Origin: Stutzerimonas zhaodongensis
GTDB taxonomy: Bacteria > Pseudomonadota > Gammaproteobacteria > Pseudomonadales > Pseudomonadaceae
Direction of reading: 5' to 3'
Assembly: GCF_003696365.1 (NCBI RefSeq)
Contig: NZ_RFFM01000001.1
Span: 1 to 64,000, forward strand
DNA length: 64,000 bases
The translations under genes and the position numbers were made by a program. The notes beneath the pieces are model-generated. The model searched no databases. It worked only from the letters and a program-made list of their open reading frames with translations, and was not told the DNA's origin. This document shows positions 44,886 to 53,847 of this stretch, piece after piece (position 1 is the first letter of the stretch; each line of letters starts with the position of its first letter).

Positions 44886-45404
44886 ATGGCGACCGAGGGT
44901 GTGGTCCGGCAACACCAACTGGTGCATCGACTTTATGTCGATCATCAGGGCTGGCTGAACGGTTGGTTTCGCCGGCAGCTCGGCTGTACCCAGAAGGCCG
45001 CGGATTTGGCTCAGGATACATTCGTACGTCTGCTGGCCAAGGGCAATGGGCTCGATGCCATCCACGAGCCGCGTGCCTATCTGCATACCATTGCCCGAGG
45101 CTTGCTGATCAACCATTGGCGCCGCAAGCAGATCGAGCAGGCTTATCTGGATGTGATCGCTCTGCAACCTGAAGCGGTCGCGCCCTCGCCGGAGGAGCAG
45201 GCACTGGTCATCGAAACGCTGATGCAGGTCGATGCCATGTTGGCGCGCCTGCCAGCCAAGGTGCGCCAAGCTTTCCTGCTGTCACAGCTGCACGGGATGA
45301 CCTATGCGACCATCGCGATTGAACTTGGCGTGTCTGAAAGGATGATCAAGAAGTACATGGCGCAAGCCATGTTGCACTGCCTGACGCTGCTTGAGGACGA
45401 ATAG
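44886..45404 (+). CDS. fecI: ECF sigma factor, FecI family
   Basis: 172 aa. Extracytoplasmic-function sigma factor of cell-surface signalling. Region 2 includes LVHRLYVDHQGWLNGWFRRQLGCTQKAADLAQDTFVRLL and the region 4 HTH is LPAKVRQAFLLSQLHGMTYATIAIELGVSERMIKKYMAQAM. Expected to transcribe the receptor gene at 46455 when released by the FecR-like protein. Its stop is directly followed by the fecR start. The symbol denotes the family, not ferric citrate specificity. Confidence 0.9.
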   Translation: MATEGVVRQHQLVHRLYVDHQGWLNGWFRRQLGCTQKAADLAQDTFVRLLAKGNGLDAIHEPRAYLHTIARGLLINHWRRKQIEQAYLDVIALQPEAVAPSPEEQALVIETLMQVDAMLARLPAKVRQAFLLSQLHGMTYATIAIELGVSERMIKKYMAQAMLHCLTLLEDE

Positions 45405-46352
45405 GTGAGGTTTGATTATCAAGTCCTGCAGGCGGCGGCGCAGTGGTTCGCGGTGCTGCAGTCGGAAAGCGTCTCTGACGATGACCGCCAGGCGTGGCGC
45501 TGCTGGGTCGAGGTTCCTGAGCACGCACGAGCCTGGCAGCGCGTGGAACAGATCAGCGGTCGCTTCGAGCCCATCGCTCGTGATCCGTTTGGTCACCAGG
45601 CCAGCGCCTTGCTTCAGCACCAGCCGAGTCGGCGCCGCGCATTGAAAGCCTTGTCCGTCCTGTTGGGCGGAGGGGTCCTGACGCTGGCCGGGGGCGCCGC
45701 GCCCTGGCGTAGCTGGACGGCAGATCAGCGTACTGCTATTGGCGAGGTGCGCGACTGGCATCTGCCTGATGGCTCGCAGCTTTGGCTCAACACCGATAGC
45801 GCGGTAGATGTCGCCTTCGAAACAGGCGTTCGCAATATCGCCTTGTACCGCGGGGAACTGCTGATCCAGGCAGTGGATGAGCAACGCCCAGTGGTTCTGC
45901 GAACAGCCGAGGGCAGCCTCAAGACCCGTAATGCCGCGCACTTTTCCGTTATGCAGCGCGACGGCGCCACGCAGCTTAGTGTGTTCGAGGGCACGGTCGA
46001 GGTTCGGCCCACCACCGGGCGGCCGCGCATTGCGGTACAAGGGCAGCAGGTTGGTTTCGACAGTCGGGATGTCCAGCTGGATCGTCCGGCTCAGGCCGGA
46101 AGACAGGCTTGGACGACCGGCGTACTGCTCGCAGACAACCTGCGGCTGGACGATTTCGTCGCGGAGCTCAGCCGTTATCGTCCAGGGTATCTCGGCTGTG
46201 ATCCGCGCATTGCTGGCCTGCGTGTGGTGGGGGCTTATCCACTTGCCGACACTGAGCGCGTGCTCGATGTGCTTGCCAGCACCCTGGGGCTGCGGGTCAA
46301 CCGCCGGATGCCGTGGTGGGTCAGCCTGGAGCCGGCGCAAGCGAGCGTCTGA
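45405..46352 (+). CDS. fecR: FecR-family anti-sigma factor / transmembrane sensor
   Basis: 315 aa. An N-terminal cytoplasmic anti-sigma domain (to about residue 75, with the DDRQAWRCWVEVPEHARAWQRVE block), RRRALKALSVLLGGGVLTLAGG as the single membrane helix preceded by twin-Arg-like residues, then the periplasmic FecR domain (HLPDGSQLWLNTDSAVDV, YRGELLIQ, FSVMQRDGATQLSVFEGTVEV) and a C-terminal STN-like region. GTG 45405 abuts the sigma-factor stop. It relays the occupied state of the receptor to the sigma factor. Confidence 0.9.
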   Translation: MRFDYQVLQAAAQWFAVLQSESVSDDDRQAWRCWVEVPEHARAWQRVEQISGRFEPIARDPFGHQASALLQHQPSRRRALKALSVLLGGGVLTLAGGAAPWRSWTADQRTAIGEVRDWHLPDGSQLWLNTDSAVDVAFETGVRNIALYRGELLIQAVDEQRPVVLRTAEGSLKTRNAAHFSVMQRDGATQLSVFEGTVEVRPTTGRPRIAVQGQQVGFDSRDVQLDRPAQAGRQAWTTGVLLADNLRLDDFVAELSRYRPGYLGCDPRIAGLRVVGAYPLADTERVLDVLASTLGLRVNRRMPWWVSLEPAQASV

Positions 46353-46454
46353 AAAATCAATCGGAAAATATTCTCATCTGCAGTTCCCCTTTTAGCGGCA
46401 TCGCTGGGCATAACCGCAACGATCACGATTTTGCCCATGCAAAAAGGATGAATC

Positions 46455-48926
46455 ATGCGCTCCAGTGCTTTGCCGCTTCGCTGTCATATCTCGTTATCTC
46501 AGGCCATTCGCGCCGCCATGTTCTGTCTGCCTTTGGGCACAATTGCCGCAGCACCGGTGGCGCTTGCTCAAACTGCCAGCCAGCATGCGGTGCGCAGTTA
46601 TGAGATACCTGCAGGCCCGCTCTCCAGCGCCTTGAGCCGTTTTGCTGGTGAGGCGGGCGTGATGCTGTCAGTCGATGGCAGTCTCATCGGCGACCGCCAG
46701 TCACAGGGGTTGCGAGGCCAGTATGGTGTGGAAGACGGCTTCGACACCCTATTGCGTGGCAGTGGTCTGCAGGCTGTTCGTGACGCACGCGGCGCCTATT
46801 CGCTGGCGTCCACCAGTGCAGCCGAGCAGGCGCAAGCCGTCGAGCTGAAGCCGATGGTGGTCGAAGGCTTTGCCCTGGGTAACGCATTGGGTGCGATGGA
46901 AGGCTACAACGCAACACACAGCAGCGTAGCCACCAAGACCAGTATGCCCTTGCTGGAAACGTCCCAGTCGGTCTCCGTGGTTACGCGTCAGCAGATGGAC
47001 GACCAGGGTGCGCAGACCGTTTCCCAGGCCATGCGTTACACCCCTGGTGTCATGACCAATCCGTACGGCGCCACCCATCGCTACGATTACCTGGCGATAC
47101 GTGGCTTCAATGACGGCTCGGTCGACAACATCTTCCTCGATGGGCTGAAGATGATGGGCGACAGCGGCACCTACAGCAGCATGCAGATCGACCCGTATTT
47201 CCTGGAGCGCATCGATGTCCTTAAAGGGCCCTCGTCGGTCCTCTACGGCCGCAGCCTGCCGGGAGGCCTGGCTGCGTTGACCAGCAAGAAGCCTACGCAG
47301 GAGCAGTACCGGCAGGTGCAGGCGACGGTTGGAAACAACGATCAGCGTGGCGTGGGTTTCGACTTCAGTGGTCCGCTGGATGAAGAGGGACGTGTCGGCT
47401 ATCGCCTGATCGGCCTGGCGGATCAGGCTGACACTCAGTTCGATCATGTCGAAGAAAAGCGATATGCGCTGGCGCCAACCCTGAGCATCGAGTTCAGCCC
47501 CGATACCTCGTTGACGCTGCAGGCCTATCTGCAGAAGGACCCCGAAAGCGGCTACCACGGCGGTCTGCCCGCCGAGGGCACGCTCTACCGACGCAACGGT
47601 CGCTATCTCGCCGATGATTTCTTCGAGGGGGAGCCGGGCGCCGAGAAGTTCGAGCGTACGCAGCAGATGCTGGGTTATCAGTTTCAGCATCGCTTCAATG
47701 ACGTCTGGTCGATGCGGCAGAACTTCCGCTATCTGGACTCCACAGTGGAGAGCGAGCAGGTATACAGCGCCGGTTGGGGCTCAGGCGCTTCCGAGCTGGC
47801 CCGTGCCTACACGGGCGCTGACGAAGCCATCCACTCCTGGATCATCGATAACATGCTGCAGGCGGAGTTCTACACCGGGGCCGCTCAGCATACTGTTGTC
47901 ACGGGTCTGGATTACCAGAGACGCAAGGCAAAGGTCGATTACACCGCGGGCACCGCGAGCAGCCTGGACGCCTTCGATCCGGTCTACGGCGGAACGGTCA
48001 CGCTCAACCCGGCGTGGTCGTCCAGCTCCACTCGGCGCCTCGAGCAGACCGGGCTCTACCTGCAGGACCTCATGGAGATCGACCGGTGGCGCGTTTCGCT
48101 TGGGCTGCGTCAGGACTGGGTCGAGATCAGTGACGAGGACGAGATCTATGGTGGCAAGACCGAGGCCGACCCAACCCAGTTCACTGGCCGTGCCGGGCTG
48201 CTGTATCTATTCGATAACGGCTTGGCGCCGTACCTGAGCTATTCCGAGTCGTTCAACCCAAATTCCTTCGCTGATGCCGACGGCAAGCCGCTTGCACCTA
48301 CGGAGGGCAAGCAATGGGAGCTGGGGCTGAAATACCAACCGGTGGGGACGGACGATCTCTACACGGCATCGCTGTTCCACATCGAACAGGAGAATCTGGC
48401 CTCCAAGCTGCCGCAGGAAGATTTCTATCGCCCCATCGGAGCGGTGCGTTCGCAAGGTCTTGAGCTCGAAGCGCGCATGCAGCTGACAGATAGCCTGCGC
48501 CTGCTTGGCAGCTACACCTATACGGATATCGAATATTCGAAAACTACGTTCAGCACTCTGTTCGGCCAGGAAAACCTCGACAACCGGGGTAACACCCCGC
48601 CGCAGTCTGCAAAGCACATGGCTTCGCTCTGGGTAGATTACCGTGTGCTAGGCGGCAGCCTGGACGGGCTCAACAGCGGGGCAGGGGTTCGCTACGTAGG
48701 TGAGGGCTGGGCCGATGCGGAAAACACCGTTCGAGTGCCGTCCTACACGCTGTTCGATGCGTCAGTGGGATACGACCTCGGCAGGGTTGGCCTGCACGGT
48801 GTGGACGTTCGCCTCAACGCCAACAATCTGACCGATGAGCGCTACGTGGCGTCCTGCGCCAGCCTCGGCTATTGCTACATGGGAGAAGAGCGAAACGTAA
48901 CGGCGACGGTCAGCTACGAGTTCTGA
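46455..48926 (+). CDS. TonB-dependent siderophore receptor with STN signalling domain (FpvA/FecA type)
   Basis: 823 aa. Signal peptide (about residues 1-38, cut near ALAQ), an STN signalling domain (about 47-118, YEIPAGPLSSALSRFAGEAGVMLSVDGSLIGDRQ), TonB box region (LKPMVVEG), plug (SVVTRQQMDDQGAQTVSQAMRYTPGV, DVLKGPSSVLYG) and a 22-strand barrel ending in the terminal Phe (TATVSYEF). The STN domain contacts FecR, so this is a signalling receptor. The ligand is probably a ferri-siderophore. The gap 46353-46454 holds GGAAAATATTCTCATC (46363-46378), a weak Fur/FecI-promoter-like stretch. Confidence 0.92.
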   Translation: MRSSALPLRCHISLSQAIRAAMFCLPLGTIAAAPVALAQTASQHAVRSYEIPAGPLSSALSRFAGEAGVMLSVDGSLIGDRQSQGLRGQYGVEDGFDTLLRGSGLQAVRDARGAYSLASTSAAEQAQAVELKPMVVEGFALGNALGAMEGYNATHSSVATKTSMPLLETSQSVSVVTRQQMDDQGAQTVSQAMRYTPGVMTNPYGATHRYDYLAIRGFNDGSVDNIFLDGLKMMGDSGTYSSMQIDPYFLERIDVLKGPSSVLYGRSLPGGLAALTSKKPTQEQYRQVQATVGNNDQRGVGFDFSGPLDEEGRVGYRLIGLADQADTQFDHVEEKRYALAPTLSIEFSPDTSLTLQAYLQKDPESGYHGGLPAEGTLYRRNGRYLADDFFEGEPGAEKFERTQQMLGYQFQHRFNDVWSMRQNFRYLDSTVESEQVYSAGWGSGASELARAYTGADEAIHSWIIDNMLQAEFYTGAAQHTVVTGLDYQRRKAKVDYTAGTASSLDAFDPVYGGTVTLNPAWSSSSTRRLEQTGLYLQDLMEIDRWRVSLGLRQDWVEISDEDEIYGGKTEADPTQFTGRAGLLYLFDNGLAPYLSYSESFNPNSFADADGKPLAPTEGKQWELGLKYQPVGTDDLYTASLFHIEQENLASKLPQEDFYRPIGAVRSQGLELEARMQLTDSLRLLGSYTYTDIEYSKTTFSTLFGQENLDNRGNTPPQSAKHMASLWVDYRVLGGSLDGLNSGAGVRYVGEGWADAENTVRVPSYTLFDASVGYDLGRVGLHGVDVRLNANNLTDERYVASCASLGYCYMGEERNVTATVSYEF

Positions 48927-48942
48927 TTCGCAATTGTTACCA

Positions 48943-48975
48943 GCCGCCTGGCATCGATGCCGGCGGCTTTCGTGT
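48943..48975 (+). terminator. Terminator-like hairpin after the receptor gene
   Basis: GCCGCC-(T)-GGCATC pairs with GATGCC-GGCGGC (48943-48967, one bulged T, minimal loop) and is followed by TTTCGTGTTTTT. It lies 17 bases after the receptor stop and before the chosen start of the PepSY gene. Confidence 0.65.
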
Positions 48976-48995
48976 TTTTACAGTTGGTAGATGCG

Positions 48996-50180
48996 ATGCG
49001 ACCCATCCTCGTTCTTCTGCACCGCTACGTTGGCCTGGCGACGGCGCTGTTCCTGTTTCTGGCGGGCATCACTGGCAGCGTTCTGGCCTTTCATCACGAG
49101 CTGGATGAGTGGCTGAACCCCGTGTTCTATCACACCTCCAGCGAGGGCGCGGTGCTGTCGCCGGGCACGCTGGTCGAGCGGGTCCAGCAGGCCAACCCGC
49201 GCATGCAGGTCTGGTACATGGAGTTCCCGGACGAGCCCGGCCATGCCGCGCTGCTGGCGCTGGTGCCGCGCAATGACCCGGCTACCGGTAAACCCTATGA
49301 AGACAAGCCGGTGGTGCAGTATCTCGATGCCGTAACGGGTGACCTGGTCGGCACACGCCACTGGGGTGAGTGCTGTTTTTCCAGGCAGAACCTGGTGCCT
49401 TTCCTGCTGGAGTTTCATTACAACCTGACGTTGCCGGGCAGTTGGGGAATCTGGCTGATGGGCATCGTTGCGATCTTCTGGGTGCTGGACTGCCTGGTCT
49501 CGCTGCTGCTGACGTTCCCCCGTGGTCGACCTTTCTTCGGCAAGTGGAGGACGGCCTGGAAGATCAAACGCCAGCGGCTCAACCACGACGTGCATCGCGC
49601 CGGTGGCTTGTGGTTGTGGCTGCTGCTTACCCCGGTGGCGGTCAGCAGCATCGCCATGAACCTGCCTGAGCAGGTGTTCAAGCCGGTAGTGTCGCTGGTA
49701 TCAGCGGTCGAGCCGAGCGTCTACGCAGCACGTGGCAAGTTGCCCAAGGATGAGCTGGGCGTGACTGGGTATGACTTCCACCAAGCTTACGACTACGCCA
49801 TGCAGCACGCCGCCGACCTGGGTTTGAGCGAACCCATCGGTGAGCTGTACTACAGCTTCGAATACAACTTCTACGGCGCCGGTTTCGGTGATCACGACAG
49901 CAACCAGGGCAACGCCTGGCTGTTCTTCCACGGCAGCGACGGCACGCAACTGCTGGGGCAGGAGATTCCGGGGCAGGGCACCTTGGGCGAGCGGTTCCAT
50001 CTGCTGCAGCCGGCTATACACGGCGGGCGTATTCTCGGCATGCCGGGACGCGTTCTTATCGCGCTATTGGGTGTGGTGATTGCAGGGCTGTCGGTGACCG
50101 GCGTGGTGATCTGGTGGCGCAAGCTGCGCGCCAGACGCGTGGCGGCGAGCAAACGCAGAGAGGCGCTGCAGGCGATCTGA
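48996..50180 (+). CDS. PepSY-associated TM protein (iron-regulated membrane protein)
   Basis: 394 aa with four membrane segments and PepSY domains. The N-terminal LHRYVGLATALFLFLAGITGSVLAFHHELDEWLNP is the family hallmark, with paired His. Later segments are IWLMGIVAIFWVLDCLVSLLL, LWLWLLLTPVAVSS and VLIALLGVVIAGLSVTGVVIWW. Members next to siderophore receptors are thought to be ferric-siderophore reductases or assist uptake. I choose ATG 48996 (MRPILVLL); the ATG at 48957 lies inside the terminator hairpin. Confidence 0.88.
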   Translation: MRPILVLLHRYVGLATALFLFLAGITGSVLAFHHELDEWLNPVFYHTSSEGAVLSPGTLVERVQQANPRMQVWYMEFPDEPGHAALLALVPRNDPATGKPYEDKPVVQYLDAVTGDLVGTRHWGECCFSRQNLVPFLLEFHYNLTLPGSWGIWLMGIVAIFWVLDCLVSLLLTFPRGRPFFGKWRTAWKIKRQRLNHDVHRAGGLWLWLLLTPVAVSSIAMNLPEQVFKPVVSLVSAVEPSVYAARGKLPKDELGVTGYDFHQAYDYAMQHAADLGLSEPIGELYYSFEYNFYGAGFGDHDSNQGNAWLFFHGSDGTQLLGQEIPGQGTLGERFHLLQPAIHGGRILGMPGRVLIALLGVVIAGLSVTGVVIWWRKLRARRVAASKRREALQAI

Positions 50181-50208
50181 CAACCGCTCTCGGCGCTGAG
50201 CCATGTAG

Positions 50209-50234
50209 GGTGGATCACGCTTTAACGATCCACC
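50209..50234. repeat. Single REP-like inverted repeat between convergent genes
   Basis: GGTGGATC-N10-GATCCACC, preceded by TAG (TAGGGTGGATCACGC...). This TAGGGTGGAT...ATCCACC style of palindrome recurs in P. stutzeri intergenic regions as far as I know; only one copy is in this window. It may end transcription of both flanking genes. The rest of 50181-50293 shows nothing else. Confidence 0.45.
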
Positions 50235-50293
50235 AGGCGACCTGTGCATCCCGTACGTGGCAAGGCCTTCAGCACAGGTTGCACGATCATTAA

Positions 50294-50695
50294 TTAGGTG
50301 GAGCCGACCGCTTGCGCGGCGCAGCTCCAGAGTTCCAGCGCGGGCTGCTCCGCTTTTGGCGGACCGAGCCATTCGCTCATGGCGTGACAACGCTGGTTGA
50401 AACACAGTTGGTAATCCCCTGCTTCGGGGGTTCGCCCCACGCGCAGCGGTTGCAACGGCGGCATCTGGCGCTGGTAGTGCCAGGCCCCGTCACGCAGTTC
50501 GGCGTCATCCGGAATTTCCATCCCGGCACCTGAACCCTTGACCCGCGCTTCGCCGAGCAGCAGCCCCTCCGACGTCACGCGGTAATCTTCTTCCCAGCGG
50601 ATCTTCTCGATCGTGTGGTTCCAGGCCAGGGTGAATTCGGCCGTAGGCACTTCTGCCCACACCACCCCAGCCAAGCCCAGACATAGGCCTATCAC
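50294..50695 (-). CDS. DUF1850 protein of a TAXI-TRAP cluster
   Basis: 133 aa. N-terminal hydrophobic stretch MIGLCLGLAGVVWA (possible signal peptide), then FTLAWNHTIEKIRWEEDYRVTSEGLLLGEARVKGSGAGMEIP, which is the DUF1850 signature (W-x-H-S/T-V/I-E). DUF1850 genes are regularly found directly after fused 4TM/12TM TRAP genes; its function is unknown. It overlaps the permease gene by four bases. Confidence 0.85.
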   Translation of the reverse strand: MIGLCLGLAGVVWAEVPTAEFTLAWNHTIEKIRWEEDYRVTSEGLLLGEARVKGSGAGMEIPDDAELRDGAWHYQRQMPPLQPLRVGRTPEAGDYQLCFNQRCHAMSEWLGPPKAEQPALELWSCAAQAVGST

Positions 50696-52725
50696 GCCAG
50701 CGCTGGCCGCGCGCGGCGGGCGCGGATAAGGTGCTGGGCAAGCAGCAGGATGCCGATGCCAAAGCCGATTTCATCGGTGATCGGCAGCGCCATGATCAGC
50801 GTCGCGCCGGCGGCAAAGGCCAGCATCCGCTCCCACCACGCCAAGGGGCGTTGCAAGTAGCCAATGGTGGCGACGCCCCAGAGGCAGATGGCGAAACCTG
50901 CCTTGAGCACCATGTAAGCCGTCATCCACAGGCTGTCGCCCTGCATCATCAGCGCCGGGTTGTAGACCGCCATGAAGGGCACCACGAACCCGGCAATGGC
51001 AATACGCACCGCCCACATGCTGATCTTCAACCCGGTCTCTTTCGCTATGGGCGCCGCTGCAAAGCAGGCCAGCGCTACGGGAGGCGTAAGGTCGGCGAGG
51101 ATGCCGAAGTAGAAGACGAACATGTGCGACACGATCAGCGGCACGCCCAGGTCCAGCAGGGCCGGCGCTGCAATCGAGCTGGTGATGATGTAGTTGGGAA
51201 TGGTTGGAATACCCATGCCCAGCACCAGGCAGGTCAGCATCGTCAGGATCAGCGACAGGAACAGGTTGTTCTCGCCGACCGCCAGGATGTACCCGGCAAA
51301 GGTCGAGGCCACACCCGTCAGCGAGACCACACCGATGATCACGCCGACCAGCGTACAGGCGATACCAACCGGGACTGCGTGGCGTGCCCCTTCAACCAGC
51401 GCATGCAGGCAGATCACCAGCGTGTCCCGGCCGCCCTTGATGAACCAGCACACTGCAACCAGCGCGGCGATCACTCCGAAAATCACCCCGATGCCCAGCT
51501 GGAAGAACCCGGCACAGAGCACACCCAGGGCTATCCAGAACGCAATGCGCAACGCAAATGACGAGACCCTGAGAATGATCGCCGAGCCAAGGATGACGAT
51601 CGCTGTCAGCGCAAGGCCGATCATTCCCGAGAACAGCGGTGTGCGGCCCGAGAACAGCAGGTAAACGAGCACGAACAACGGAATCAGCAGGAACCAGCGT
51701 TGCCTCACGGCGGCCCAGGCGCTTGGGCACTCTTCCTTTGGCAGACCCTTGAGGTCGGCGCGCTTGGCTTCCAGATGGACCATCCAGAATACCGAGCCGA
51801 AGTAGAGAAGGGCCGGAATCAGCGCCGCCTTGGCGATCTCGATGAAGGGGACATTGATGGTTTCAGCCATGATGAAGGCCACGGCGCCCATCACCGGCGG
51901 CATCATCTGGCTGCCCATCGAGGAGGTGGCTTCGACGCCACCGGCAAAGGCGGGGCGATAGCCGAAACGCTTCATGAGCGGGATGGTGAACTGCCCGGTG
52001 GTGACCACGTTGGCCACGCCGGAGCCGGTGATGGTGCCCATCAATGCCGACGACACCACCGACACCTTGGCCGGCCCGCCCAGCTTGTGGCCGAACAGGC
52101 CCATGGCGAAGTCGGTGAACAGCTTGATCATGCCGGCCTGTTCGAGAAATGCACCGAACAGGATGAACAGGAAGATGTAGGTCGCCGACACATAGGTTGG
52201 CGTGCCGTAAAGCCCCTCGGTGCCAAATGCCAGCTGATTGACCATCTGATCGAGAGCGTAGCCGCGATGCGCCAGATCGCCTGGCAAATACTGGCCGAGC
52301 AGACCATAGGCCAGGAACAGCGCACAGATGATCGGGAGCGCGATGCCCATGACGCGGCGGGCAGCCTCGAACACCAGCACGATCAGCACGATGCCGACGT
52401 AGAAGTCCAGCGTGGTCAGGTCGCCGGAGCGTTGGATCAGATCGCCCTCGAAGTACCATTGGTAGAACGCAGTGCCCATGCCTGCCAGCGCCAAGACCCA
52501 CGCCAGCGGCTGCCAGGGGCGACCATTGCCTTTCGCCGGAAAGCACAGATAGACCACCATCAGCAGGAAGCCGACGTGACCAGCACGCAGTACCTGACTC
52601 GATACCGGATGGAAGGCCGCCATGATGATCTGATAGGTGGAAAACAGCAGGGCGACGTAGAAGAGCGCCTTTGGCCAATTGGCCGCACTGCCTGCAAGGC
52701 CCTGTTCTTGTTGTAGTTCGCTCAT
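50692..52725 (-). CDS. TRAP transporter permease, fused 4TM/12TM subunits
   Basis: 677 aa with about 16-18 membrane helices. The N-terminal part corresponds to DctQ and the C-terminal part to DctM (GAFLEQAGMIKLFTDFAMGLFGH, GTITGSGVANVVTTGQFTIPLMKRFGYRP, MGIPTIPNYIITSSIAAPALLDLGVPLIVSHMFVFYFGILADLTPPVALACFAA). It uses the ion gradient for uptake with the TAXI protein at 52894. ATG 52725 follows GAGG at seven bases; the in-frame ATG 52791 adds a polar tail and has no such site. Confidence 0.92.
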   Translation of the reverse strand: MSELQQEQGLAGSAANWPKALFYVALLFSTYQIIMAAFHPVSSQVLRAGHVGFLLMVVYLCFPAKGNGRPWQPLAWVLALAGMGTAFYQWYFEGDLIQRSGDLTTLDFYVGIVLIVLVFEAARRVMGIALPIICALFLAYGLLGQYLPGDLAHRGYALDQMVNQLAFGTEGLYGTPTYVSATYIFLFILFGAFLEQAGMIKLFTDFAMGLFGHKLGGPAKVSVVSSALMGTITGSGVANVVTTGQFTIPLMKRFGYRPAFAGGVEATSSMGSQMMPPVMGAVAFIMAETINVPFIEIAKAALIPALLYFGSVFWMVHLEAKRADLKGLPKEECPSAWAAVRQRWFLLIPLFVLVYLLFSGRTPLFSGMIGLALTAIVILGSAIILRVSSFALRIAFWIALGVLCAGFFQLGIGVIFGVIAALVAVCWFIKGGRDTLVICLHALVEGARHAVPVGIACTLVGVIIGVVSLTGVASTFAGYILAVGENNLFLSLILTMLTCLVLGMGIPTIPNYIITSSIAAPALLDLGVPLIVSHMFVFYFGILADLTPPVALACFAAAPIAKETGLKISMWAVRIAIAGFVVPFMAVYNPALMMQGDSLWMTAYMVLKAGFAICLWGVATIGYLQRPLAWWERMLAFAAGATLIMALPITDEIGFGIGILLLAQHLIRARRARPALA

Positions 52726-52862
52726 GAATTGCCTCGAGCTGATGAAAGCGTGGTCGCGTAGAGCCGCTAACAAAACCTGCCGTGGGTTCACGCTGGTTTT
52801 ACTAGCGCCTCTTCAATTTCGATTCGCGGAGCAGTGGCGCGAGCGCGCCTACTGGTCAGAGT

Positions 52863-52886
52863 AGGGGCAGCGCAGCCGCTGCCCCT
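52863..52886 (-). other. Intercistronic hairpin between the TAXI and permease genes
   Basis: Perfect 10-bp stem AGGGGCAGCG / CGCTGCCCCT with a four-base loop, eight bases after the TAXI stop. No T-run follows on the minus strand. Such a hairpin can stabilise the upstream binding-protein message and lower permease expression. Confidence 0.6.
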
Positions 52887-52893
52887 GGCGTCG

Positions 52894-53847
52894 TCACAGC
52901 GCGCCGGCTTCCTTGTAGAAGCGCTCGGCACCCGGATGCAGCGGGATCGGCAGATCCTTGGCAGCGTTCTCCAGCTTGATGTCCTTGGCCGCAGAGTGAG
53001 CATTGCCCAGCTGATTCAGGTTTTCGAACAGCAACTTGGTCATCTGGTAGGCAACGTCGTCGGACACACCTTCATGGGTCACGAGGATGTTGGTGATGGC
53101 GACCGTGGGGACATCAGCTTCCTGGCCGTCGTAGGTGCCTGCGGGGATCATCGCAGCCTGGTAGGCGGCATTGTTGATCTTGGCGACTACATCTTGCGGA
53201 ATCTCGACGTAGTTCAGCGGCATGGTCGAAGCCAGGTCGCGAATGGCAGCCATGCCCAGACCGGCCGATTGCAGGGTAGCGTCCAGCTGACGGTTCTTGA
53301 TCAGCTCGACCGACTCGGCGAAAGGAAGGTATTCCACCTTGCCCATATCTTCGTAGCTCAGGCCCGCGGCCTTGAGGATGGCGCGAGCATTGAGCTCGGT
53401 TCCGGACTTCGGCGCGCCCACGGAGAGCGATTTGCCTTTCAGGTCAGCCAGGGTCTTGATGCCAGATTCCTGACTTGCAACGATCTGGATGTAGTTCGGG
53501 TAGCTGCCGCCGATGGCACGCAGTTTCTTCAGCGGCGCCTTGAAGCCGGCTTCTTCCACGCCATTCCAGCCGTCAGCGACCGAATCGCCCAGGGCGAAGC
53601 CCAGCTCACCACGGCCTGCTTGTAGCAGGTTCAGGTTTTCGACCGAAGCCTTGGTTGCCTGTACAGAAGTCTTAGACCCCTCGATGCCCTTGCTGTACAG
53701 CTGGGAGATAGCGACGCCGATCGGGTAGTACACGCCGCTTGTGCCGCCCGTGAGGATGTTGATGAAGGTCGGCGCGGCCACCGCTGCGGTGCTGGCGGTG
53801 AGGGCCGCTGCGGCAGCGAGCAGGGCGAAACGTTTGGTCATTCTCAT
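52894..53847 (-). CDS. TAXI-family TRAP transporter solute-binding protein
   Basis: 317 aa. Signal peptide MRMTKRFALLAAAAALTASTAAVAA, then PTFINILTGGTSGVYYPIGVAIS, the TAXI hallmark, and DLKGKSLSVGAPKSGTELNARAIL. Periplasmic receptor for the permease at 50692; the ligand is unknown (TAXI members bind glutamate, 2-oxoacids or other acids). ATG 53847 is seven bases from GGAG; an upstream in-frame ATG (53865) lies before that site. First gene of the minus-strand transporter operon. Confidence 0.92.
   Translation of the reverse strand: MRMTKRFALLAAAAALTASTAAVAAPTFINILTGGTSGVYYPIGVAISQLYSKGIEGSKTSVQATKASVENLNLLQAGRGELGFALGDSVADGWNGVEEAGFKAPLKKLRAIGGSYPNYIQIVASQESGIKTLADLKGKSLSVGAPKSGTELNARAILKAAGLSYEDMGKVEYLPFAESVELIKNRQLDATLQSAGLGMAAIRDLASTMPLNYVEIPQDVVAKINNAAYQAAMIPAGTYDGQEADVPTVAITNILVTHEGVSDDVAYQMTKLLFENLNQLGNAHSAAKDIKLENAAKDLPIPLHPGAERFYKEAGAL

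Noticed and set aside
46236-46244. DnaA-box-like TTATCCACT in fecR and similar one-mismatch 9-mers far from the origin (44268, 55130)
   Set aside because: Single mismatched 9-mers are expected by chance at this sequence length.
46363-46381. Fur box upstream of the receptor gene
   Set aside because: Only about 10 of 19 positions match the consensus; kept as a remark in the receptor entry, not as a site.
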